Of a DNA stretch of 64,000 nucleotides, positions 16,761-26,216 are shown in pieces. The translations under genes were made by a program, and so were the position numbers. The DNA comes from Didemnitutus sp047777955 (GTDB lineage Bacteria > Verrucomicrobiota > Verrucomicrobiia > Opitutales > Opitutaceae). The stretch spans positions 4,216,001 to 4,280,000 of the forward strand of contig NZ_CP180537.1 of NCBI RefSeq assembly GCF_047777955.1, in the 5' to 3' direction. Every line of letters starts with the position of its first letter. Position 1 is the stretch's first letter. Under the pieces are notes generated by a model that was not told the DNA's origin, did not search any database, and saw only the letters and a program-made list of their open reading frames with translations.

Positions 16761-18272
16761 TCAGCGGTTCAGCAGCCAGGTCGACAGCGGCTGCTGGAAG
16801 AAGCCGAGAAGCACGGTCGCCAGCGCGAGGCTGGCGAGGATGGCGGTGTTGACCAGCGAGGGCGCGGTGGCGGACACCGGAGCGGGCGTTTCGCCCTCGG
16901 GGCGCCAGGTCTCGAACCACGCGGCCTTGATCCAGCCGAAGTAATAATAGATCGAGACGACGACGCAGACGATGGCGATGGCGAGGAGCGTGTAGAGCTT
17001 GGCTTCGAACGCCGCCATGAACACGAGCAGCTTGCCCATGAAGCCGGCGAGCGGCGGGATGCCCGCGAGCGAGCCGACGCCGATGGCGAGCACCGCGGCG
17101 AGGAACGGACGGTCCTTGGCCAGGCGGTCGTAGCCGTCGAGGTCCTGCTGCGTGTCGTCCTCGCCCGCGAGGTGCGCCATGACGCCGAACACGGCCATCG
17201 AGGCGAACATGTAGGTAAAGAGGTAGAACCACACCGCGCCGCTGGCCCACGGCACCGTGACCGAGGCGGTGACGCCGAGGAGCAGGAAGCCCGCGTGCGA
17301 GACGCCGGACAGGCCCATCAGGCGCTTGGCGTTGCGCTGCGTGAGCGCGGAGAGGTTGCCGAAGAGGAGCGTCGCGGCGGCGAGGGTCGAGAGCACCGGC
17401 ACGAGCACGGCCTCGAGCGGGGCGAAGACGTTGTGCACGAGGGTGAGCAGCACGGCGAAGCCGGCGGCCTTCGAGCTGACGGCGAGGAACGCGGTCACGG
17501 GCGTCGGCGCGCCCTGATAGACGTCGGGAATCCAGATCTGGAACGGGAACGCACCGATCTTGAAGCCGACGCCGCTCAGCACGAGCAGCGCGCCGAGGAG
17601 GCCGAGGAAGTTGTCCGGGTTCTTCGCGAGGAAATCGGCCACGACGTCGAACTCGAAGCCGGTGTGCACCACGCCGCCCGACTCGACGCGGCCGACCGCG
17701 CCGTAGAGCAGCACGATGCCGAAGAGCATGATGGCCGAGCTGAGCGCGCCGGTGACGAGATACTTCAGGCCGGCCTCGAGCGTGAGGGCGTTGTCGCGGA
17801 AGTAGGAGACGAGGATGTAGAAGCCGATCGTGATCGTCTCGAGCGCGACGAAGAACATCACGAAGTGGTTGCTCTGCACCAGCAGCATCATCGCCGCCGT
17901 GATGACGAGCACGAGGTGGTAGAACTCCACCCGCGGCATCTTGCTCCGCGGCAGGACCACGCTGGCGATCGAGCAGACGAGGAGGCTGGAGATCGTGAAG
18001 AACACGCGCGCGATCTGCCCGGGCATGTTGTGGCGGAGGAGGCCGGCGAAGGTCGATTCACCCAGCCACGCGGTGTCGAAATTGATCACGAGGCCCGCCA
18101 GCACCGCGAGCAACGCCATGACGGCGGCGGTGGGGATGAGGCGGTGCTGGCTCTTCGGCAGCACGATCTCCAGCGCGAGGAGGCCGAGCGCCGCGCACGC
18201 GAGGATCAGCTCGGGGAAGATGGCGGCCCACTGATTCGAGTCGGCGGCAGCTTGGAGGAGTTCAGTCGACAT
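16761..18272 (-). CDS. nuoN: NADH-quinone oxidoreductase subunit N
   Basis: A 503-residue antiporter-like membrane subunit with about 14 hydrophobic helices. Conserved pieces include LETITIGFYILV with the membrane Glu, EAGLKYLVTGALSSAIMLFG, the FQIWIPDVYQGAPTPVTAFL loop with its conserved Pro, and AKRLMGLSGVSHAGF. It is one of three Mrp-like proton channels of complex I in the inner membrane. Last gene of the nuo operon; its ATG is 12 bases from the nuoM stop. I see no T-tract terminator directly behind it; the 21-bp array follows. Confidence 0.95.
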   Translation of the reverse strand: MSTELLQAAADSNQWAAIFPELILACAALGLLALEIVLPKSQHRLIPTAAVMALLAVLAGLVINFDTAWLGESTFAGLLRHNMPGQIARVFFTISSLLVCSIASVVLPRSKMPRVEFYHLVLVITAAMMLLVQSNHFVMFFVALETITIGFYILVSYFRDNALTLEAGLKYLVTGALSSAIMLFGIVLLYGAVGRVESGGVVHTGFEFDVVADFLAKNPDNFLGLLGALLVLSGVGFKIGAFPFQIWIPDVYQGAPTPVTAFLAVSSKAAGFAVLLTLVHNVFAPLEAVLVPVLSTLAAATLLFGNLSALTQRNAKRLMGLSGVSHAGFLLLGVTASVTVPWASGAVWFYLFTYMFASMAVFGVMAHLAGEDDTQQDLDGYDRLAKDRPFLAAVLAIGVGSLAGIPPLAGFMGKLLVFMAAFEAKLYTLLAIAIVCVVVSIYYYFGWIKAAWFETWRPEGETPAPVSATAPSLVNTAILASLALATVLLGFFQQPLSTWLLNR

Positions 18273-18284
18273 GGCGGCGGAAAA

Positions 18285-19811
18285 TCAGCGGGAGGAGACG
18301 CTGCGCACGACGGCGGGGGTCGGGGCGGTCAGCGCGGCGTTGGCGGCGGTCGAGATCGTCTTCGGCCAGAAGCCGACGACGAGCAGCGCGGCGAGGAGGA
18401 TCAGGGCCGGCAGGCGCTCGGTCCAGGCGAGGTCGGTCGCCGGGTGCTTCGCGAGCACGGTGTTGAGCGACTCGGTGGCGGGCCCGAAGAACACGCGGGC
18501 CGCGGCGCGCAGGCCGTAGACGGCGGAGATGATCACGCCGGCGACGGCGACGGCGGTGAGCGCGGGCGAGAACTGCCAGAGCGAGACGAAGACGGTGAGT
18601 TCGCCCCAGAAGTTGGCGAAGCCAGGCAGGCCGATGCTGGCCAGGGTGCCGGCGACGAAGAACGCGGCGAGCACCGGCGTCTTCTGCGCGAGGCCGCCCA
18701 TCTCCGTCAGGTCGAAGGTGTGCGTGCGGTGGTGGACGCTGGTGGCGAGGAGGAAGAGCAGCGCAACGGACAGGCCGTGCGCGATCATCAGGAGCACCAC
18801 GCCGCCCGTGCCGATGACGGACAGCGTCGCGATGCCGAGGAAGCAGTAGCCCATGTGCATGACCGAGCTGTAGCCGAGCATCTGCTTGAGGTCGCGCTGG
18901 GCGATGGTGATGAAGCCGATGACGAGGACGTTGCCGACGGCGGCGAGGACCGCGAGCGGCCAGGCCCAGGCCTGGGCGCCGGCGGGCAGGAGCGGCAGCG
19001 CGATCTGGATCAGGCCGTAGAGGCCGAACTTCTTGAGCACGCCGGCGTGGAGCATGGCGGCGGACGACGGCGCGGCGCCGTAGCCGAGCGGGGCCCAGGT
19101 GTGCAGCGGCCAGAGGGAGACGAGCGTGCCGAAGCCGAACATCAGCAGGCCGAAGATGTATTTCTGCGCCGTGACCGACAGCGGGTTGGCGGCGAGTTCG
19201 GCGCGCAGCGTGACGAGGTCGAACGACTCCGCGCCGCTCTTGGTGTAGATGGCAATCAGGCCGGCGAGCGAGAGCATGGCGCCGACGGTGAGGTAGATCG
19301 TCATCTTCATCGCCGCGTAGTTGCGGTCGCGCCCGCCCCAGATGCCGACCATGATGAAGGTCGGGATGAGCGCGAGTTCGTGGAAGAAGTAGAAAAAGAA
19401 GATGTCCACCGACGCGAAGGTGCCGAGCAGGCCGCCCTGCATGACGAGCAGGAGCATCAGGTAGATCTTCAGGCGCTCGGCGTTGGAGCGCAGCGCGTAG
19501 ATGCCGGCGGCGAGGCCGACGATGGCGGCGAGCAGGAACATCGGCAGCGAGACGCCGTTGAGGCCGAGCTTCAGCGCGATGCCGAAGCCGCCGAGGCCGG
19601 TGTCGGTCTTGCTCAGGAACTGGTAGGTGTTGCCGGCGTCGGCCGGGAACTCCTTCCACAGCCAGACGGCGATGAGCGCGGGCCAGATGAAGGCGACCGC
19701 CGCCAGTTTGGTCGCGAAACGCTTCGGCAGGCCGAGGCCGATGGCCAGCGCGACGAGGAGCGGCGTGGCGATCGCGAGCTGCAGGAGAAGGGCGTTGGAG
19801 GAGGCGTCCAT
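18285..19811 (-). CDS. nuoM: NADH-quinone oxidoreductase subunit M
   Basis: A 508-residue proton-channel subunit of complex I. Signatures: FHELALIPTFIMVGIWGGRDR with the conserved Glu on helix 5, AAPSSAAMLHAGVLKKFGLYG with the conserved Lys, and RDLKQMLGYSSVMHMGY. About 14 membrane helices, normal length. Between nuoL and nuoN, separated from each by about 10 bases. Confidence 0.95.
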   Translation of the reverse strand: MDASSNALLLQLAIATPLLVALAIGLGLPKRFATKLAAVAFIWPALIAVWLWKEFPADAGNTYQFLSKTDTGLGGFGIALKLGLNGVSLPMFLLAAIVGLAAGIYALRSNAERLKIYLMLLLVMQGGLLGTFASVDIFFFYFFHELALIPTFIMVGIWGGRDRNYAAMKMTIYLTVGAMLSLAGLIAIYTKSGAESFDLVTLRAELAANPLSVTAQKYIFGLLMFGFGTLVSLWPLHTWAPLGYGAAPSSAAMLHAGVLKKFGLYGLIQIALPLLPAGAQAWAWPLAVLAAVGNVLVIGFITIAQRDLKQMLGYSSVMHMGYCFLGIATLSVIGTGGVVLLMIAHGLSVALLFLLATSVHHRTHTFDLTEMGGLAQKTPVLAAFFVAGTLASIGLPGFANFWGELTVFVSLWQFSPALTAVAVAGVIISAVYGLRAAARVFFGPATESLNTVLAKHPATDLAWTERLPALILLAALLVVGFWPKTISTAANAALTAPTPAVVRSVSSR

Positions 19812-19820
19812 CGAAGTGTG

Positions 19821-21704
19821 TTAGAAAATGCCCGCGGCAAAGCCCCAGAGGAGCACGGCGCCGAGCAGGAACCAGTAGACGTAGGCGTGCAGGCTGCCGA
19901 CATGCAGCGCGCGGACGCCGAGACCGACGAGGCCGACCAGGCCCGCGCAGCCGCGGATAATCAGGCCTGCGAGGAAGATCTGTTCGAGGAAGTTGAGCAG
20001 CATCGCGAAGCGCTGCTGCACCTTGGCCACGTAGTAGTCGTAGACGGCGTCGAAGGATTCCTTGAGCGCCACCAGGCCGCGGAACAGGCCGCCGGCCTTC
20101 GACTCGAGGGCGTCGGTCGCGGCCGCCGGGTAGAAGAGCCAGGCGGCGCCGGCGCCGAGGAGCATGACGGCGAGCGAGGTGCCGAGGATGATCGGGTGCG
20201 CGGCGTGGTCGTTGTGGGCGTCGGGCACGAGGCTCATCACCGAGCCGGCGAGCTTGCCGAAGATCGCGGGATAGCCGCCGGAAATCGACAGCCCGGCGAG
20301 CAACATGAGCGGCAGCGTCATGACCAGGCCGCTCTCATGCGCGTGCTTGGCTTCCTCGGAGCGGGCCTCGCCGAGAAAGACGATCTTCCACATGCGGACC
20401 ATGTAGAACGAGGTCAGGATCGCGGTGAAGGCCAGGGCGGCGAAGATCAGGGTGTTCTTCTTGAACGCAAGGTAGAGGATCGCGTCCTTGGAGAAGAAGC
20501 CGGCGAGAAACGGGAAGCCGATGATCGCGAGCACGCCGAGAGTGAACGTGAGGAACGTGATCGGCATGCTCTTGCGCAGGCCGCCCATCTGGAAGATGTC
20601 CTGCTCGTGGTGGCAGCCGTGGATGACGGAGCCGGAACCGAGGAAGAGCAGCGCCTTGAAGAAGGCGTGCGTGGTGAGGTGGAACATCGCGGCGCCGACG
20701 CCGGCGGCGAGCACGACCGAGTGGGCGCTGCCCTCATGCGTCACCGCCAGCGAGCCCAAGCCGAAGGCCGCGACCATGTAGCCGAGCTGCGAGAGCGTGG
20801 AGTAGGCGAGGACCTTCTTGATGTCGCGTTGCACGACGGCGCAGAGCGCGGCGTAGAGCGCGGTGATCGTGCCGAGGGCGGCGATGACGTTCAGCGCCTC
20901 GGGCACCATGAGGAAATTGATCCGGCACAGCATGTAGACGCCGGCGGCGACCATCGTGGCGGCGTGGATGAGTGCGGAGACGGGCGTCGGGCCCTCCATC
21001 GCGTCGGGGAGCCAGACGTGCAGCGGCATCTGCGCGGACTTGCCGACGGCGCCGCAGAAGAGGAGCAGCGGCAGGGCGGCGGAGATGACCGTGCCGGCGG
21101 CGCCGGCCTTGAAGGCGAGCGCATTGAGGTTGGTCGTGCCGAAGGCCCAGTAGCACCAGACGATGCCGAGCAGGAAGCCGAAGTCGCCGACGCGGTTGAC
21201 GATGAAGGCCTTTTTCGCGGCGTCGGCGGCGGACTGCTTGTGGAGGTAGTGGCCGATCAGGAGGTAGGAGCTGAAGCCGACGAGCTCCCAGAAGATGAAG
21301 ATCATGAACAGCGAGTCGGCGACGACGATGCCGAGCATCGAGAACATGAAGATCGAGAGGCCGCCGAAGAAGCGGGCGCGGGCCGCGTCGTCGTGCATGT
21401 AGCCCACGGAGAAGACGTGGATGAGGAAGCCGACGAAGCCGACGACGAACAGCATCAGGCGCGCCAGGGCGTCGATCTTGAAGCCGAGCGACACGGAGAA
21501 GCCGCCGAAGCGCAGCCACTCGAGCGAGGCGTTCACGTCGGTGCCGTTGAACACGAACTGGAGCGACACCGCGCAGACGACGGCGGCCGCGGCGACCGAG
21601 ACCCACTGGGCGACGGCGCCCGCGCGCCGCAGGGCCAGCGCGATCAGCGTGGCGGACGCGAGCGGCGTGAGGAGCAGAAGGAGAGCGGACTGAACGGGAG
21701 ACAT
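19821..21704 (-). CDS. nuoL: NADH-quinone oxidoreductase subunit L
   Basis: A 627-residue distal proton-channel subunit. It contains FWELVGFSSYLLIGHY, KAFIVNRVGDFGFLLG, the helix-7/8 region PVSALIHAATMVAAGVYML and a C-terminal lateral-helix segment ending in FLLGAVLLW. The long C-terminal extension beyond the antiporter core distinguishes L from M and N. Starts 1 base after the nuoK stop codon. Confidence 0.95.
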   Translation of the reverse strand: MSPVQSALLLLLTPLASATLIALALRRAGAVAQWVSVAAAAVVCAVSLQFVFNGTDVNASLEWLRFGGFSVSLGFKIDALARLMLFVVGFVGFLIHVFSVGYMHDDAARARFFGGLSIFMFSMLGIVVADSLFMIFIFWELVGFSSYLLIGHYLHKQSAADAAKKAFIVNRVGDFGFLLGIVWCYWAFGTTNLNALAFKAGAAGTVISAALPLLLFCGAVGKSAQMPLHVWLPDAMEGPTPVSALIHAATMVAAGVYMLCRINFLMVPEALNVIAALGTITALYAALCAVVQRDIKKVLAYSTLSQLGYMVAAFGLGSLAVTHEGSAHSVVLAAGVGAAMFHLTTHAFFKALLFLGSGSVIHGCHHEQDIFQMGGLRKSMPITFLTFTLGVLAIIGFPFLAGFFSKDAILYLAFKKNTLIFAALAFTAILTSFYMVRMWKIVFLGEARSEEAKHAHESGLVMTLPLMLLAGLSISGGYPAIFGKLAGSVMSLVPDAHNDHAAHPIILGTSLAVMLLGAGAAWLFYPAAATDALESKAGGLFRGLVALKESFDAVYDYYVAKVQQRFAMLLNFLEQIFLAGLIIRGCAGLVGLVGLGVRALHVGSLHAYVYWFLLGAVLLWGFAAGIF

Positions 21705-21705
21705 G

Positions 21706-22017
21706 TCAGTTCTTGAGCGCGGTCAGTTCTTCCACCTGCACCGTGTGGCGCTTGCGGAAGAGGGCGACGATGATGGCGAGGCCGACGGCGACCTCGGCCG
21801 CCGCGATCGTGAGGATGAAGAAGACGAAGACGGAGCCGTCGAGGGTGCCGTTGAAGCGTGAGAACGCCACCAGCGCGAGGGTCGAGGCGAGCAGCATGAG
21901 CTCGAGGCACATGTAGATCACGAGCGTGTTCTTGCGCAGCAGGACGCCGATGAAGCCGATGACGAAGAGCAGCAGGCTGACCAGGATGTAGGCGTTGAGG
22001 CCGATGGCGGCGTTCAT
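21706..22017 (-). CDS. nuoK: NADH-quinone oxidoreductase subunit K
   Basis: A 103-residue, three-helix complex I subunit. The second helix holds CLELMLLASTLALVAF with the conserved membrane Glu, and the third helix FFILTIAAAEVAVGLAIIVAL carries the second conserved Glu; both belong to the proton channel at the K/N interface. Its ATG overlaps the nuoJ stop (ATGA). Confidence 0.95.
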   Translation of the reverse strand: MNAAIGLNAYILVSLLLFVIGFIGVLLRKNTLVIYMCLELMLLASTLALVAFSRFNGTLDGSVFVFFILTIAAAEVAVGLAIIVALFRKRHTVQVEELTALKN

Positions 22018-22520
22018 TGGGCGTCCTCCACGGGGGCGAATTTCTTCGAGAGCACGATGACGCCGAGCATGGCGATCAGGAGCATGAAGCCGACGACCTG
22101 CACCGGCAGGAGGTAGGTGGTGAAGAGCTGTTCGGCGTAGTTCTTCAGCGTCGGCACCGGGCCGGCCGGCGGGGCGGAGGAGAGCATGACGCGGTGCGAG
22201 AGCGAGTAGACGCCGAGGAGCAGCAACGCGCCGCCGACGGTGGCGGCGAAGACGCTGAGCTTCTTGAAGGGCTTCAGGTGCTCGGGGCGGGTGTCGAGCA
22301 GCATGATGATGAAGAGGAACAGCGCCACGACCGCGCCGGCGTAGACGAGCAGGAGCACGAAGGCCAGCAGGGCGGCGTCGAGCATGACGAAGAGGCCCGC
22401 CATGCCGACCAGCGACAGGAGCAGGAACATCGCGCCGTTCACCGGGTTCTTGTTCACCACGACGAGCGCCGCGCAGGCGACCGTCAGGAACGCGAAGATG
22501 TAGAAGAGCAGGTTGGCCAT
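22014..22520 (-). CDS. nuoJ: NADH-quinone oxidoreductase subunit J
   Basis: A 168-residue membrane subunit with five hydrophobic helices. The third carries the flexible segment LLVYAGAVVALFLFIIMLL, which forms the pi-bulge region of complex I. Normal family length. Overlaps nuoK by four bases and lies 3 bases after the nuoI stop. Confidence 0.94.
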   Translation of the reverse strand: MANLLFYIFAFLTVACAALVVVNKNPVNGAMFLLLSLVGMAGLFVMLDAALLAFVLLLVYAGAVVALFLFIIMLLDTRPEHLKPFKKLSVFAATVGGALLLLGVYSLSHRVMLSSAPPAGPVPTLKNYAEQLFTTYLLPVQVVGFMLLIAMLGVIVLSKKFAPVEDAQ

Positions 22521-22523
22521 GGC

Positions 22524-23063
<540 letters not shown>

Positions 23064-23075
23064 GCGCGGAAGGGG

Positions 23076-24314
23076 TCAGAGGGCCGCCTGGGCCTGCGGG
23101 CGGAGGATGGCGAAGAGCGCCACGATCGTGGCGAGCGCCAGCGCGACCCAGGCCGCGATGCCGAGGTGGAGTTCGATGATGGCGATGGCGGCGGCGTAGA
23201 AGAGCAGGTTGCCGATCGCGAGCGGGAGCAGCTTCTGCCAGCCGAGCTTCATCACCTGGTCGTAGCGGAAGCGCGGCACGGTCCAGCGGACCCACATGAA
23301 GACGAAGATGAAGAAGAGCACCTTCGCGAGGAAGACCACGATGGAGGCGATCCCGAAGATGAACGGATTCGACGCCACGCCGAACCAGGCGAGCACCTTC
23401 TCCAGCGGCAGCCAGGGCAGCGGGTTCCAGCCGCCGAGGAACAGGAGCACAAAGACGCCGGAGCCGACGATCATGTGCGCGTATTCGGCGACGAAGAAGA
23501 GGCCCCACTTGAACGCGCCGTATTCGGTGTGGAAGCCGCCGACGAGATCGGCCTCGCCCTCGGCCATATCGAAGGGCAGGCGGTTGGTCTCGGCGAAGAG
23601 CGCGACGAGGAAGACCAGCGCCGACACCGGCATGAGGAAGAAGAACCACAGGCCGCCGAGGAAATCGGTGCCGCTCTGGAATTGCACGACGTTGAAGAGA
23701 CTGAGCGAGCCGTTCGTGCCCGGGGCGTTGATCCAGAGGAACACCGGCAGCACGGAGAGCGTCATCGAGAGCTCATACGAGATGAGCTGCGCCGAGGCGC
23801 GGATGCCGCCGAGGAAGGGATACTTCGAGTTCGAGGCCCAGCCGGCGATGATGAGCGAGTAGACGCCGAGCGAGGAGACGGCGAACACCGCGAGGATGCC
23901 GACGTCGAGGTTGGCCAGCACGAGTGGGACGAGTTCGCCCTGGCCGTTGAGGTAGGCGCCGAACGGCACGGCGGTGACGGTCGTGAGCGCGGGGATCATC
24001 GCAACGATCGGCGCGAGGACGAAGTAGACCTTGTTCACGTGGCCGGGGAGCGCGTCCTCCTTGAACAGCATCTTCAGGCCGTCGGCCATGAGATGGAAGA
24101 CGCCGAGCCGCTGGAGGAACGGTCCGAGCACCGGCACCCAGGCAAACCAGATCGGAATCGCGCGGTTCGGGCCGGGGCGACCCTGGATCCAGGCGGAAAT
24201 CTTGCGCTCCGCGAGCGAGCCGATGCCGCCGAGCGGGAAGATGACGAGCACCACCGCGAGGCCCTTGACGAAGAGCTGCACGGCCGGGTGGAGGTTTTGC
24301 CAGAATTCAACCAT
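23076..24314 (-). CDS. nuoH: NADH-quinone oxidoreductase subunit H
   Basis: A 412-residue membrane subunit with eight or more helices that builds the quinone chamber with NuoB and NuoD. Recognisable segments: GSLAERKISAWIQGRPGPNR, MADGLKMLFKED, FAETNRLPFDMAEGEADLVGGFHTEY (acidic E-channel loop) and the C-terminal VRWTVPRFRYDQVMKLGWQ. Slightly longer than E. coli NuoH. Start 6 bases after nuoG. Confidence 0.95.
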   Translation of the reverse strand: MVEFWQNLHPAVQLFVKGLAVVLVIFPLGGIGSLAERKISAWIQGRPGPNRAIPIWFAWVPVLGPFLQRLGVFHLMADGLKMLFKEDALPGHVNKVYFVLAPIVAMIPALTTVTAVPFGAYLNGQGELVPLVLANLDVGILAVFAVSSLGVYSLIIAGWASNSKYPFLGGIRASAQLISYELSMTLSVLPVFLWINAPGTNGSLSLFNVVQFQSGTDFLGGLWFFFLMPVSALVFLVALFAETNRLPFDMAEGEADLVGGFHTEYGAFKWGLFFVAEYAHMIVGSGVFVLLFLGGWNPLPWLPLEKVLAWFGVASNPFIFGIASIVVFLAKVLFFIFVFMWVRWTVPRFRYDQVMKLGWQKLLPLAIGNLLFYAAAIAIIELHLGIAAWVALALATIVALFAILRPQAQAAL

Positions 24315-24320
24315 GGCGCA

Positions 24321-26030
24321 TCAGGCGTTGGCGGCCGCGGGGACGGCGGCGGGTTTGAAGTGGAGCGTCTCGCCTTCGACGAAGGGCAGGCCGGCCCACG
24401 CCGCGCTGTCGAGCAGCGTGCCGGTGGCGGGGAGCTTCGCGTAGCTGAGGCCGGCGAGGGCCGGGACCTCGGCGGCGAGCACGGCCCAGAGGCCGGTGAG
24501 ATCGGACGGGAGCGCGCCGGCGCCCGCGGCGGCGGCGAGGTTGGCCAGCGTGACGAGATCGTCGGCGAGGCCTTCGGGACCGGGGACGGCCTTGGTGAAC
24601 TTCTGCAGGCGGAACTGCTGGTTCACGAACGTGCCGGCCTTTTCGAAGACGGTGAGCGTCGGGAGCACGACCTTGGCCGCGGCGCTGGTGGCGTTCTTGT
24701 GCGTGCCGAGGTAGATCACGGCGACCTTCTCGAGCTGCGCGGCGGTGAGGCCGGCGGCGGCGAGGTCCTCGTTGATCGCGACGACGGTCTTCACCTTGCC
24801 GGTGTCGATGTCGGCCGCGAGCGACGTGAGTTGCTGCGACGGAAGAGCGGAGATGAGGCCGGTGACGAGCGCGCCGCGGACGTTCGGGTTGCGGTCGGCG
24901 GAGAGGAGGATGCCGTCGCCCTTCCCCACCCGGCTGACGAGCGCGACCGGCGCCTTGAGCGCGGCGGCGAGTTTCTTGGTGAGGAATTGTTCTTCGACGG
25001 AGCTGCGGCCGGAGCCGACGACGGCGACGGAGCCGGCGCGGAGGAGGTCGGTCGCGGCCTTCATCGCCATCTCGTAGGCGGAGGTGCCGCCGTTGATCGA
25101 CGGGACAAGCAGGCGGTCCTCGGCACGCACCTGCTTGTAGAGCAGGCGGCCGGAGTCGGTCATCCAGGTGTCGTTCACGGCGTCGTTCTGGCGCGGCGTG
25201 ATGCGGTAGATGACGCCCTCGCGGGACCAGACGACGGTGTTGGCGCCGACGGAGGACTCGGTGTCGATGCTCGGGGTTTCCTTGAGGAACCACACGCGCA
25301 TCTTGAAGCGGAAATCGGTCGAGGTGAGCGCGCCGACGGGGCAGATGTCGACGGTGTTGAGCGAGTAATTGTTCTCGAGCTTCTTGCCCGGGTAGCAGGT
25401 GAGCGTGCTGTAGCTGCCGCGATCGATGAAGCCGAGGACGTCGTCCTTCGCGACCTCCTTGGAGAAGCGGATGCAGCGCGAGCAGAGGATGCAGCGCTCG
25501 TCGTCGAGGGTGACGCGCGGCCCGAGCTGGGTGCGCTTCGGCTTCACGTTCTTGTTCTCGACGAAGCGCGAGTAGCCGCGGCCGTAGGCGGTGGAGTGTT
25601 CCTGGAGCTTGCACTCGCCGGCCTGGTCGCAGATCGGGCAGTCGAGCGGGTGATTGATGAGGAGGAACTCCGTCACGCCCTCGCGGCACTCCTTCACCAT
25701 CGGGGAATTCGTGCGGATGTGCAGGCCCGGCATGGCGTTGGTCGCGCAGCCGATCTGGGCGCGCGGCATCCAGTTGACCTTCTGCTTGCCGGTGGCCGGG
25801 TCCATGATCGGCGCCTTGGTGGCGGGATCGACGGCCGGCAGGCCCATTTCGATGAGGCACATGCGGCAATTGCCGACGACGCTCAGCTTCGGGTGGTAGC
25901 AGTAGTGCGGGATCTCGATGCCGAGGAGCTTGGCAGCCTCGATGACGTTCGTGCCCTTCGGCACGGCGATGTCCTTGCCGTCGATGTTGACGGTGACGAG
26001 GTCGGCGGGTTTGGCGGGAGCGGAAGACAT
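24321..26030 (-). CDS. nuoG: NADH-quinone oxidoreductase subunit G (short form)
   Basis: A 569-residue iron-sulfur subunit. N-terminal [2Fe-2S] domain with HYCYHPKLSVVGNCRMC, the His/Cys [4Fe-4S] segment HPLDCPICDQAGEC (N5), and two further Cys groups CILCSRCIRF and TVDICPVGAL. The C-terminal molybdopterin-oxidoreductase-like domain is short, so the protein is smaller than the roughly 700-900 residues of many NuoG. ATG at 26030 gives the family N-terminus; an upstream Met lies in the repeat element between nuoF and nuoG and is not convincing. Confidence 0.93.
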   Translation of the reverse strand: MSSAPAKPADLVTVNIDGKDIAVPKGTNVIEAAKLLGIEIPHYCYHPKLSVVGNCRMCLIEMGLPAVDPATKAPIMDPATGKQKVNWMPRAQIGCATNAMPGLHIRTNSPMVKECREGVTEFLLINHPLDCPICDQAGECKLQEHSTAYGRGYSRFVENKNVKPKRTQLGPRVTLDDERCILCSRCIRFSKEVAKDDVLGFIDRGSYSTLTCYPGKKLENNYSLNTVDICPVGALTSTDFRFKMRVWFLKETPSIDTESSVGANTVVWSREGVIYRITPRQNDAVNDTWMTDSGRLLYKQVRAEDRLLVPSINGGTSAYEMAMKAATDLLRAGSVAVVGSGRSSVEEQFLTKKLAAALKAPVALVSRVGKGDGILLSADRNPNVRGALVTGLISALPSQQLTSLAADIDTGKVKTVVAINEDLAAAGLTAAQLEKVAVIYLGTHKNATSAAAKVVLPTLTVFEKAGTFVNQQFRLQKFTKAVPGPEGLADDLVTLANLAAAAGAGALPSDLTGLWAVLAAEVPALAGLSYAKLPATGTLLDSAAWAGLPFVEGETLHFKPAAVPAAANA

Positions 26031-26049
26031 CTCGGAAAAATTCGGATTA

Positions 26050-26209
26050 GCCCACGGAACACACGGAAGACACGGAAGAAAAAACGTATGCCCCAGTGAG
26101 CGTGGTGAAGAGCGAGGCACGACGCAGACTGGCGGTCGTGCTGCTGGATTCTTCGCTGCGCTCAGAATGACAAATCATGATTTCTGTGTGTTCTGTGTAT
26201 TCCGTGGGC
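26050..26209. mobile_element. MITE-like element with 28-bp inverted ends between nuoF and nuoG
   Basis: A 160-bp segment in the otherwise tight nuo operon. Its ends are inverted repeats of 28 bp (26050-26077 and 26182-26209, about 24 of 28 matching) built from a GGAAnACAC-type short period. The centre holds a hairpin-prone stretch (ATTCTTCGCTGCGCTCAGAAT-like) of a type I associate with dispersed bacterial repeats. No reading frame of its own. It splits nuoF from nuoG by 186 bases. Confidence 0.75.
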
Positions 26210-26216
26210 AAAATTC

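Noticed and set aside
16659..21716. Plus-strand open frame of 1685 codons antisense to nuoL/M/N
   Set aside because: High-GC shadow of real genes: composition is His/Arg/Glu/Gly-rich with no domain, and the opposite strand encodes well-conserved complex I subunits.
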